From Saprospiraceae bacterium (GTDB lineage Bacteria; Bacteroidota; Bacteroidia; Chitinophagales; Saprospiraceae): a DNA stretch of 6,712 bases. The position numbers were made by a program, and so were the translations under genes. Of the stretch, positions 1 to 6,532 are shown piece after piece. Below the pieces are notes generated by a model that made no database searches, had not been told where the DNA came from, and saw only the letters and a list, made by a program, of their open reading frames with translations. Location of the stretch: assembly GCA_020628755.1 (NCBI GenBank), contig JAHDEQ010000088.1:8929-15640 (forward strand), read 5' to 3'. Numbering within the stretch: position 1 is the first letter of the stretch; each line of letters begins with the position of its first letter.

Positions 1-14
1 CACATCCAAGATAT

Positions 15-37
15 AATAATTTTCTACAAAAATTATT
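15..37 (-). terminator. AT-only hairpin right after the adhesin stop codon
   Basis: AATAATTTT (15-23) and AAAATTATT (29-37) are perfect 9-base complements with a 5-base loop, starting two bases past the TAA stop in the reading direction. The following bases ATATCTTGG are not a good U tract, so it may be only a weak terminator or an mRNA 3'-end structure. Confidence 0.35.
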
Positions 38-39
38 CC

Positions 40-3000
40 TTATCGTATCAAAGTCGTATGTCCTTGATACGACTTGCTTTGTCCATCCAAAAATAAAACC
101 TCCAAATACCACACAAAAACACCCGAAGGCAAGTCTTGATTTCGAAGCGTCCCGTCCCATCCTACTGTTAGGTCATTGATGGCAAAGTTACGATTTTCAT
201 ATACCATTTCACCCCAACGATCATAAATCTGAAACAAACTTATTTCGTCAATACTTTTTGATTTACCATGTACATATAGCAAGTCATTTGTACCATCGCC
301 ATTTGGGGTAAAACCTGTAGGAACGAGTACTTCAGCATTGCGCTCTACCACAACTCGTATAAAATCCGAGGCGGCACAACCATTTTCGTCAATCGCATTG
401 ACTTCATAAATAGTAGTTTCCAATGGTGCAACCATTGGATTGGGACAAATTTGGCAACTCAAACCAACTCCTTCTTGGCTAGACCATTCAAAAATAGGCA
501 TACCCGATGCATTCGTATAATCGCTACTCAATTGCACACTATCGCCCACCTGAATAATCACATTATCTTGTGCCAACAACTCAAAAGCTTCTGGCATCTG
601 AATCATAAAAGTCGTATCCCAAATACAACCATTATCGTCTTGTACTTGCAAGTCATAATCACCTTGTCCAAGTCCTATAAATTCTGAATTAGATTTAAAG
701 TCATCATCATTTAAAGCATAAGTATAAGGAGCTTGCCCGCCTTGACTACTCACACTCAAAGCAGCATCAGTATCGCCCACACAATCCAAAGGATCAATTG
801 CCACATTGGCAAGTATCGGGCTAGGTTCAGTTATCAAAACAGAATCAGAGAAAGCACAACCATTAGCATCTAAAACGGTTAAGAAATAATTACCTGCTTC
901 CAAATTGGAAATATTATTAGTGCCGACTTTGTTTGACCAAAAATAACTATACGGCGAAATCCCACCACTGGCACTTGCGATAGCAGTGCCTTCAGCCGCA
1001 CCATGACAACTATTATCTTGAATTTCTAAATTGATAGAAACAGGATTAGGCTCAGTAATAAAAATAGGTGTAACTAGGCTACATCCATTTTCATCTGTTA
1101 CCGTCAACGTATAAGTTCCTGCTGTCAGGCTATCTGCCGATTCGCCCGTTTGATTACCTGTATTTTCGCTCCAAGCATATTCAAATTCAAATGTATTGGC
1201 CAAGACATTGATGACCTCAATTGAACCATCATTCTCTCCAAAACAAGTTACATCTAAAGTATTCGTATTGACTTGCATCAAAACGGGTTGTGTCACCATA
1301 ACTGAATCTATGGTCTGACAACCTTGCGTATCCGTAACGGTTACAAAATAGGTTTGGTCACCTGCCAAGCCACTCGCCACAGGCCCAGTTTGTACAGGAC
1401 TTGTACTCCATTGATAATTATAGTTGCTCAATGCGCTTTGCCCAGCACCTCCTTCTATAAAATTGACAGCTATTTGACCATCCAAATAATTGTAACACGA
1501 AGGTTGTGCAAAAGCAATATTGGCTTCTATAGGAGCCAAATCTTGAATTTCGATACTATCAATGACCACACAATCGCTTGCATCCGTTACAGTTACATAA
1601 TTGATACCTGCTTGCAAATTAGTAGCCGTCAAACCTGTATCATTATTAGACCATTCTATATCATAAATAATAGCGTTACCTCCTGAAATTTCTAGCTCGG
1701 CTTCATTCGTACCTTCATCGGTACAACCTGCAAATGTTTGATTCAAAAACGTAAAAATTGGCGATTCAGGCTGCGTAATCGCTACACTTTCAGTCATCGT
1801 ACAACCATTAAAATCCGAGAGCGTAACTTGGTAAGTGCCTTGCGACAAATTTTGTGCAATGGAGTCTGCTTGGTTATTGGTATCGTTCCAAAGATAAGTA
1901 TAGGGCTGCATTCCTCCCGAAGGCACAATCATAGCCGAACCTGTTTCTTCGCCAAAACAGTTAACCATTTCGGCCGAAACGTTGGCTTCTAATATACTAG
2001 GTTCAGTTATTTCAATACTGCTAACTTGCGAGCAATTACTTTCATCTGTGATTGTAACAGAATAAGTACCTGCTACCAAATCTATAGCAGGATTGGCAAT
2101 TTGCATATTGGGGTCGCTCCATACATAGCTATATTCGCCCACGCCGCCCGAAGCAAAAAGATTGGCTTCGCCATCGTTTTCGCCAAAGCAAGAGACCATT
2201 ACCGTCGTGAGTGTGTCTATCATAATAGGATCATCCGATACTATCTCGGTACTAGAACTTGCTGTACAATTATTGGCATCCGTGACGGTTACGGTATAAG
2301 TACCATTGTTTAAATCTGTTGCAATATTGCTAATCTGATTATTGGCATCATTCCAACTATATTCAAAATTCTCTGCTCCACCTATGGCAACTGCCGTTGC
2401 CGAGCCATCAGAATTGGCTTCGCAGGAAGTAGGCACGACTTCTATACTCAGACTAATAGCTTGAGCTTCTTCTACCATCGTTGAAGCAGTAAGGGTACAA
2501 TTATTACTATCCGAAACTGTAACATCATACACTCCAGGTTCCAAATTAGTAGCAATGTCTGTTATTTGCAAATCGGAATCACTCCAAGTATAAGTATAAT
2601 TTTCTGTGCCGCCTACAGCAACTACCGTTGCTGTGCCATCGTCTGAACCTACACACAAAGTAGGTTCTGAAGAAGCTATTGCTGTTATCTCTACAGGATT
2701 TTCGAGCGTCGTTATTCCAATAGATTGGCAGCCATCAGCATCGGTCATCGTCACACTATAATTTCCTGCTGCGAGGTCGGCAAGCGTTTGATTGGTCGAA
2801 AAATTCTCATCGCTCCATAAAAACGTATGCGGCGCATTACCTGAAAGTTCTACTGTTGCCGCACCATCACTACCATTATGGCAATTGATGGGCGTAGTAG
2901 CAATAGTTGCTACTGCGGGCGTTGGTTCTTCAATCGCTACAAAGGAAATATTACTACAACCATTTCCATCTGTTACAGTCAAAAAATAAGTATCAGCACT

Positions 3001-6000
3001 AACATTGTCAAAGCTAGGGCTGTCGGCACCGCCTGTCCATTGATAAATATAATCTGGTGTACCGCCACTTACAAGAGCCATTGCACTACCATCGCTACCT
3101 CCATAACAGGAAGTCGGATTGATGATAACATTAACCTGCAATTCATCAGGTTCTTGTACTTCTTGAATAGCCATTGCCGTACAATTTTTTTCATCGGTAA
3201 CGACAACTTCGTACATTCCTGCTGCTACATTGTCAACTGTAGCTGTTGTTGTATTTTGAATACTCCATGCGTAGCTATAATCGCCCACACCGCCAGAGGC
3301 CGTTGCCTCTAACATTCCATCCATTGTTTCAAAACAAGTCGTCGGAGTAGCACTTGTATTGACTTCTAATAAAGGAGGATCTTCTAAAACAATCGTAACA
3401 GAGTCTATACACCCTCTATTATCCGTAGCATATAAAGTATATGTCCCTGCTGTTAAGTTTTGAAATATACTAACCGTTTGAGGAGCTTCATTATCTATGG
3501 AATAAGAATAAGGGACTTCTCCATTGAGTACCTCAATGGAGGCGATACCATCATTGAGTCCTGTACATGAAGGATCTGAAAAGATGCCTTCGTTGACTGC
3601 CAAAAAACAATTGCTATAAATGGCCGAAACCTCATCCGTTGGATGTTCGCAAACTGGTGGGTCTGAATAAGGCATGACTTGTATCGTTATGGGGTCGTCC
3701 ACCTGAAAACCCGTTGCCTGACTCGATGTAACTAAACCTACATCTTGCCAACCCATATTGTTGATATTGACCTGATAGCCCGCAGCACTAGGAGAAGCAT
3801 CCCAACTAAAAAACACCGTACCTCCTTGCATATCCGTGATAACTAAATCTATAGTTTCGAGTACAGAAATCACATTGACGGTTACTTCTTGTGTCAAGGC
3901 GCAATTGTACAGGTCTTCTACCTGTACTTCGTATGTTGTTGTTGTTTCGGGACTAGCCATTGGATTGCTACAATCGGAGCAAGAAAGTGTACTTGCATTT
4001 GACCATGTATAGGTCAATTCATTTTGTATATTAAAGGTGATAGTCCAATCTTGAATATAGCCCATTGTCGTACCTGCCGCATCAGAAAAATACAAACTCC
4101 AAATTCCATTGATGTCGGCTCCTGTCAAGGTATTCCAATTTCCTGTAGGTTGAAAACTCCCCGTAAAAGGTGGACTAGCCGTTTCTATAGATTCGGTTGC
4201 ATTGGGTTCAAAACACGTATTGACCAAATTGTCGTCCAATCCGCCATGATTGGCAAACAGTCGCAAGCGTTGGCCACTTGGGGCTTGCAATTCTAGTAAA
4301 ATATCTTGCGTAACATCCGTTTGATAATTGATACAAATAGATGCTATTTCTACTTGGGTAGTTGAAATACTCGTCGGAAAAACATTGGTCACATTGATCT
4401 TTGAAATAAAAGGATTGCTTGGTGGATAATTGACGGAGTTGATAGCTTCTTTTGGGGTAGCTCTAAAACTTTCGATATATTCTAGCTCTCCATCATATAC
4501 GATTTCTAAATTGCTAGAATCGCCTTGACAAATAGTTATATCAGAAATATCTTCTAGCTCATTTTCACACGTAAAACAAGCGGGATGCATAGCTGGCAAG
4601 ACATTGACAGCTATGATGGTGTCATATTCACATCCAAATTCATCTGTTATTTCAAAAGAATATTGAGCAAGACCTGCTGCTTCGAGTTGAGAAATCATAA
4701 AGTCAGGTACTGCATTGGAAACATTAATATCGTCTTCCCAATTCCAAGAAGCAATTTGCGGTGCAAATTCTTCTACTTCAGGATAAAGAGTTTCGTCAAA
4801 ATCAATATTCCAAGAAAAGACCCAACCATCATCACAGACCAAACTATCGGCCACCGTAATTGTCCACTCACCATTGAGTGGGCAACCCAGCAAACCCGAC
4901 AGACTTTCAAAAGAAGTGTAATTGCCCGCAGGTAGTGACTCTCCTTCCATAACACTAAAAGAAGCGGCTGTCATTGTACCATTCGGCGTAAAATCCATAA
5001 AACAATAATCATAACCTACTCCTGGTGTATCATCAGAACTATCGCAAGGCACATCAAGGTCTTGGATAGGTTCGCCCAATAATATTTTTTCAGGAATCAA
5101 TCCTACATGGTCTTGTAAAATAACTGTATTGCCAGAAGGACAAGTAATAAAAATTTCTAAATCATGTAGATACGAATGCTCCATATTGAAACAAATACCC
5201 AGCAAATCATCTACATTGGTTAGTACTTGCCCTGGCTCAAATTGCGAAAGTTGAACGGAGGTAGAGTACGAACTCAAACCATCAGGTACGTACAGTGTGT
5301 CCGAATAAACGGGCAAGGTCGTAAAAGAGGCTTGCTGTGGAGTCACAACAATATCGGAATCGGATGCATCTAAATCGGAATTGACCATCAGCACTTCTCC
5401 AACACACAATTGGTCGGGAATATCCCCAACAATGTCAATTGTTGGCGGCGGCGCAACACGAACTCGTTGTTCTATAAAATTAAAATTCCGACAACCATTG
5501 ATGTCTTCTATCAATAGTTGCACCATATAACCTCCTGGTTCTATAAACTGATGCGTAACCGTTGAGCCTGTTCCAAAAGTACCATCTCCAAAATCCCAAG
5601 TAAAGGTTGAGGTATTGTCGGATTGTTGATAATTTAGTCCATTATTGGGATATTCGCCCGATGCAGTAAAAGTAACCTCATCGCCAGGACAAATATCTAT
5701 CCAACCATTATCGGCAGGTTCGGCGAGAGGAGTTGTAGCATCCAAATTGGCAATGACAGGCTGGCAAGCCTCCGAGCAAAGTATTTCGGCCGTCCAACCT
5801 GTACCAACACTAATATTATTGCTATTGAATGTTACCGTGATGCAGCCCGACAAATTTTCGGGACTCGCTTGTACAACCAAAGGCCCCGAAAAAGAGAAGT
5901 CTAAAATACAACTGATTTGAGGCGCATTATTGCCATTGCCATCATAAAAACACAGCAAATCACCTGGGCTAAGGTCAATATTTGAAAAAATTAAATTGAT

Positions 6001-6195
6001 GTGCGAACCCTGCGAACCATCCGAGCAGATGGTCGTACTAAAATCTTCGTTGTTTTGATAAGACCCCACAAAGCTGCCGCTATCATAAAACGTACCACTA
6101 CAAGTAGTGATAGCAGCATTGCTCATTATGTAATTTTGCCCGTACAGATTTAGGGTACAAAGGCAAAGTAGTATTATGGGGATTATAACTTTCAC
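40..6195 (-). CDS. Giant secreted SprB-repeat adhesin-like protein with type IX secretion C-terminal domain
   Basis: This 2051-residue protein is probably exported by Sec, moved across the outer membrane by the type IX system and displayed on or released from the cell, with a likely role in adhesion or gliding. Seen in the sequence: a signal peptide (residues 1-19 or 20; K2, then a hydrophobic core ending LYGQ), a CUB-like domain (about 30-143), a PKD domain (about 162-247, WDFGDG at 200-205), P-domains (about 300-466 and 597-722), Ig-like modules (about 722-776 and 1870-1956), an FN3-like segment (about 777-863), thirteen SprB-type repeats (865-1869) and a sorting domain (1957-2051). No catalytic domain is visible. 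The start is GTG at 6193-6195: an in-frame TAA lies 12 bases upstream and the signal peptide follows at once. The frame is intact to TAA at 40-42. SprB of Flavobacterium is the best-known relative by architecture, but the domain order differs, so no symbol is given. The ligand is unknown. Confidence 0.95.
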   Translation of the reverse strand: MKVIIPIILLCLCTLNLYGQNYIMSNAAITTCSGTFYDSGSFVGSYQNNEDFSTTICSDGSQGSHINLIFSNIDLSPGDLLCFYDGNGNNAPQISCILDFSFSGPLVVQASPENLSGCITVTFNSNNISVGTGWTAEILCSEACQPVIANLDATTPLAEPADNGWIDICPGDEVTFTASGEYPNNGLNYQQSDNTSTFTWDFGDGTFGTGSTVTHQFIEPGGYMVQLLIEDINGCRNFNFIEQRVRVAPPPTIDIVGDIPDQLCVGEVLMVNSDLDASDSDIVVTPQQASFTTLPVYSDTLYVPDGLSSYSTSVQLSQFEPGQVLTNVDDLLGICFNMEHSYLHDLEIFITCPSGNTVILQDHVGLIPEKILLGEPIQDLDVPCDSSDDTPGVGYDYCFMDFTPNGTMTAASFSVMEGESLPAGNYTSFESLSGLLGCPLNGEWTITVADSLVCDDGWVFSWNIDFDETLYPEVEEFAPQIASWNWEDDINVSNAVPDFMISQLEAAGLAQYSFEITDEFGCEYDTIIAVNVLPAMHPACFTCENELEDISDITICQGDSSNLEIVYDGELEYIESFRATPKEAINSVNYPPSNPFISKINVTNVFPTSISTTQVEIASICINYQTDVTQDILLELQAPSGQRLRLFANHGGLDDNLVNTCFEPNATESIETASPPFTGSFQPTGNWNTLTGADINGIWSLYFSDAAGTTMGYIQDWTITFNIQNELTYTWSNASTLSCSDCSNPMASPETTTTYEVQVEDLYNCALTQEVTVNVISVLETIDLVITDMQGGTVFFSWDASPSAAGYQVNINNMGWQDVGLVTSSQATGFQVDDPITIQVMPYSDPPVCEHPTDEVSAIYSNCFLAVNEGIFSDPSCTGLNDGIASIEVLNGEVPYSYSIDNEAPQTVSIFQNLTAGTYTLYATDNRGCIDSVTIVLEDPPLLEVNTSATPTTCFETMDGMLEATASGGVGDYSYAWSIQNTTTATVDNVAAGMYEVVVTDEKNCTAMAIQEVQEPDELQVNVIINPTSCYGGSDGSAMALVSGGTPDYIYQWTGGADSPSFDNVSADTYFLTVTDGNGCSNISFVAIEEPTPAVATIATTPINCHNGSDGAATVELSGNAPHTFLWSDENFSTNQTLADLAAGNYSVTMTDADGCQSIGITTLENPVEITAIASSEPTLCVGSDDGTATVVAVGGTENYTYTWSDSDLQITDIATNLEPGVYDVTVSDSNNCTLTASTMVEEAQAISLSIEVVPTSCEANSDGSATAVAIGGAENFEYSWNDANNQISNIATDLNNGTYTVTVTDANNCTASSSTEIVSDDPIMIDTLTTVMVSCFGENDGEANLFASGGVGEYSYVWSDPNMQIANPAIDLVAGTYSVTITDESNCSQVSSIEITEPSILEANVSAEMVNCFGEETGSAMIVPSGGMQPYTYLWNDTNNQADSIAQNLSQGTYQVTLSDFNGCTMTESVAITQPESPIFTFLNQTFAGCTDEGTNEAELEISGGNAIIYDIEWSNNDTGLTATNLQAGINYVTVTDASDCVVIDSIEIQDLAPIEANIAFAQPSCYNYLDGQIAVNFIEGGAGQSALSNYNYQWSTSPVQTGPVASGLAGDQTYFVTVTDTQGCQTIDSVMVTQPVLMQVNTNTLDVTCFGENDGSIEVINVLANTFEFEYAWSENTGNQTGESADSLTAGTYTLTVTDENGCSLVTPIFITEPNPVSINLEIQDNSCHGAAEGTAIASASGGISPYSYFWSNKVGTNNISNLEAGNYFLTVLDANGCAFSDSVLITEPSPILANVAIDPLDCVGDTDAALSVSSQGGQAPYTYALNDDDFKSNSEFIGLGQGDYDLQVQDDNGCIWDTTFMIQMPEAFELLAQDNVIIQVGDSVQLSSDYTNASGMPIFEWSSQEGVGLSCQICPNPMVAPLETTIYEVNAIDENGCAASDFIRVVVERNAEVLVPTGFTPNGDGTNDLLYVHGKSKSIDEISLFQIYDRWGEMVYENRNFAINDLTVGWDGTLRNQDLPSGVFVWYLEVLFLDGQSKSYQGHTTLIR
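43..327 (-). other. Type B type IX secretion sorting domain (gliding motility-associated C-terminal domain)
   Basis: The last 95 residues (1957-2051) match the gliding-motility-associated C-terminal domain family. The hallmarks are VPTGFTPNGDGTND at the start, then F-x-I-Y-D-R-W-G-E-x-V-Y, then GWDGT, then LPSGVFVWYLEV. In Flavobacterium johnsoniae, proteins with this class of domain are recognised by the type IX secretion system and need a SprF-like outer membrane partner. Such a partner is often encoded next door, but it is not visible here because only 39 bases remain past the stop codon. Confidence 0.93.
589..3603 (-). repeat. Array of thirteen tandem SprB-type repeats (about 77 residues each)
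   Basis: Residues 865-1869 divide into thirteen consecutive units beginning at residues 865, 942, 1018, 1093, 1169, 1246, 1323, 1401, 1478, 1555, 1639, 1718 and 1793. The shared pattern is a cysteine near unit position 13, then DG, a GG turn, an aromatic-rich strand usually ending in YxW, a G-x-Y strand, V-T-x-D, a second cysteine near position 65, and an E-P-like link to the next unit. Unit length is 75-79 except the tenth, which is 84 because of extra residues around GQSALSN. Units five to eight are the most alike. This repeat type is typical of Bacteroidota surface proteins and probably forms a stalk of beta-sandwich domains; that structural role is inference. The copies have diverged enough that identical DNA repeats are not obvious by eye. 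Confidence 0.9.
4030..4407 (-). other. Second P-domain of the adhesin
   Basis: Residues about 597-722 repeat the P-domain plan: ISKINVTNVFPT, a conserved CINYQTDVTQDILLELQAPS stretch corresponding to the D-L-x-L-x-x-P-S-G signature, LFANHGG, then NGIWSLYFSDAAG and IQDWTITF near the end. It is shorter than the first P-domain because it lacks the long mid-domain insertion with the cysteine-rich loop. It probably arose from a different P-domain subtype rather than by local duplication, judging by its low similarity to the first copy. Confidence 0.8.
4798..5298 (-). other. First P-domain (proprotein convertase P-like) of the adhesin
   Basis: Residues about 300-466 show the P-domain pattern: a VPDG opening, then HSYLHDLEIFITCPSGNTVI (the usual H-x-x-x-x-D-L-x-I-x-x-x-x-P-S-G signature), then GYDYCF, a LPAGNY segment, and GCPLNGEWTITVAD followed by DDGWVFSWNIDF. 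In subtilisin-like convertases this fold sits behind a protease, but here no protease domain accompanies it. In Bacteroidota adhesins it serves as a non-catalytic beta-sandwich module, probably for binding or folding. The boundaries are approximate. Confidence 0.85.
5455..5712 (-). other. PKD domain of the adhesin
   Basis: Residues about 162-247 contain CPGDEVTFTASG, the diagnostic WDFGDGT at 200-206, then THQFIEPGGYMVQLLIED and an NGC motif, the usual PKD order. PKD domains are extracellular Ig-like modules common in secreted proteins of this phylum. Two cysteines (in DICPGD and NGCR) are placed as in many Bacteroidota PKD domains. Confidence 0.88.
5767..6108 (-). other. CUB-like N-terminal domain of the adhesin
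   Basis: Residues about 30-143 run from TTCSGTFYDSGS through an ICSD segment, LIFSNIDLSPGDLLCFYDG and a SGCITVTFNSN stretch to GWTAEILC. The order, with paired cysteines, an L-x-F-YDG strand and a closing GW-x-A-x-I, is that of the CUB-like domain found at the N-terminus of many Bacteroidota secreted proteins. It would be the outermost module if the protein is held at its C-terminus. Its ligand is unknown. Confidence 0.75.
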
Positions 6196-6240
6196 ACTTT
6201 TTCTTTATTTCAGTTTAAATCTTTGGAGAACGAAGTAGTA

Positions 6241-6265
6241 AGACAGAAATTAATTTTATCTGTCT
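6241..6265. repeat. Small inverted repeat in the adhesin 5' leader
   Basis: AGACAGA (6241-6247) and TCTGTCT (6259-6265) are perfect 7-base complements around an 11-base AT-only spacer. If transcription starts near 6280 this would be a leader hairpin about 45 bases before the start codon. Its role is unknown. Confidence 0.4.
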
Positions 6266-6271
6266 ATTTGC

Positions 6272-6320
6272 TTCTAAAATAGAGGACAAAAGTAATACAA
6301 GGTCTCCTCTTTTTTTAGAA
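6272..6320. repeat. Imperfect inverted repeat around the candidate -7 element
   Basis: The outer arms 6272-6279 (TTCTAAAA) and 6313-6320 (TTTTAGAA) and the inner arms 6281-6286 (AGAGGA) and 6305-6310 (TCCTCT) are each perfect complements, separated by a small internal loop (one base versus two). The central 18 bases hold the -7-like motif. It could be an operator dyad, or a hairpin terminator reading rightward, since the right inner arm is followed by a T run. Confidence 0.45.
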
Positions 6321-6322
6321 AA
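6287..6322 (-). promoter_or_regulatory. Candidate Bacteroidota-type promoter for the adhesin gene
   Basis: On the minus strand TACTTTTG (6294 down to 6287) matches the Bacteroidota -7 consensus TAnnTTTG in full. The corresponding -33 element is weak: TTTT at 6322-6319 instead of TTTG, 24 bases upstream. If used, transcription would start near 6280 and give a leader of roughly 85 bases before the GTG start. The motif is short and chance matches occur in AT-rich DNA. Confidence 0.4.
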
Positions 6323-6401
6323 CATATTACAATTATCTAAAATTAAACCAAATTGATTTTTTCATGTCGCAACATAAAAAATACATTCGATTTTAACAGG
6401 C

Positions 6402-6445
6402 AAAGACATTGGACGACAGTCGTGCTGTCGTCCAATGTCTTTTTT
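6402..6445. terminator. Strong 18-bp hairpin, probable transcription terminator
   Basis: The arms 6402-6419 and 6425-6442 are perfect 18-base complements around a 5-base loop (TCGTG at 6420-6424). On the plus strand the stem runs into six T's (6440-6445), the classic intrinsic terminator shape. On the minus strand, the direction of both genes, the stem is followed only by TTTGCC, a weaker tail. It lies about 90 bases past the antiporter stop and probably insulates the adhesin from upstream transcription. No plus-strand gene is present to explain the better orientation. Confidence 0.65.
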
Positions 6446-6493
6446 GAATTTTACTACAAAGGGAAAATGAAGAAAGGGAGTATAAAAATAATG

Positions 6494-6520
6494 CTTTTTG
6501 CATTTTTTTATTGCAAAAAG
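6494..6520 (-). terminator. Candidate AT-rich terminator hairpin just after the antiporter gene
   Basis: The arms 6494-6502 (CTTTTTGCA) and 6512-6520 (TGCAAAAAG) are perfect 9-base complements with a 9-base loop. Read leftward, the hairpin begins 12 bases after the antiporter stop codon and is followed by CATTATTTTTATA, a U-rich tail in RNA. Placement and tail suit intrinsic termination; the stem is weak because it is mostly A-U pairs. Confidence 0.5.
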
Positions 6521-6532
6521 ATGTTCATTTAA

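Larger units (their letters stand above)
6196..6532. other. Intergenic region between the antiporter fragment and the adhesin
   Basis: These 337 AT-rich bases contain no convincing gene on either strand. They hold the two candidate terminators toward the antiporter side, and the dyad, -7 motif and leader hairpin toward the adhesin side. The bases just before the GTG start (AAAGAAAAAGT on the minus strand) are purine-rich but contain no clear Shine-Dalgarno match, which is common in Bacteroidota. Confidence 0.8.

Noticed and set aside
589..3603. CRISPR array or satellite DNA, because of the roughly 230-base periodicity
   Set aside because: The periodicity is at the protein level in one open frame, units are about 77 codons and diverged, and there are no short identical direct repeats with unique spacers.
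4773..4955. Minus-strand 60-residue frame inside the adhesin
   Set aside because: It overlaps the first P-domain in another frame and shows no family resemblance.
4798..5298. Subtilisin-like protease or proprotein convertase
   Set aside because: Only P-domains are present; no Asp/His/Ser catalytic motifs of a subtilase occur anywhere in the 2051 residues.
451..5920. Plus-strand open frames inside the adhesin (for example 451-687, 1324-1686, 2026-2313, 2878-3312, 4585-4935 and 5645-5920)
   Set aside because: They are antisense shadows of one long intact frame. Their products have no recognisable domains or signal peptides and several are rich in Cys, Ile and Arg, as expected for reverse-complement reading of this protein.
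6138..6195. Lipoprotein signal peptide, because of cysteines 11 and 13
   Set aside because: Neither cysteine has a small residue just before it as a lipobox requires (LLC, CLC), and the LYG-Q ending suits signal peptidase I. The type IX sorting domain also indicates a different route.
6215..6325. Minus-strand 36-codon frame upstream of the adhesin (MFSKKRGDLVLL...)
   Set aside because: There is no ribosome binding site, no recognisable product, and it spans the candidate promoter and dyad; probably chance in AT-rich DNA.
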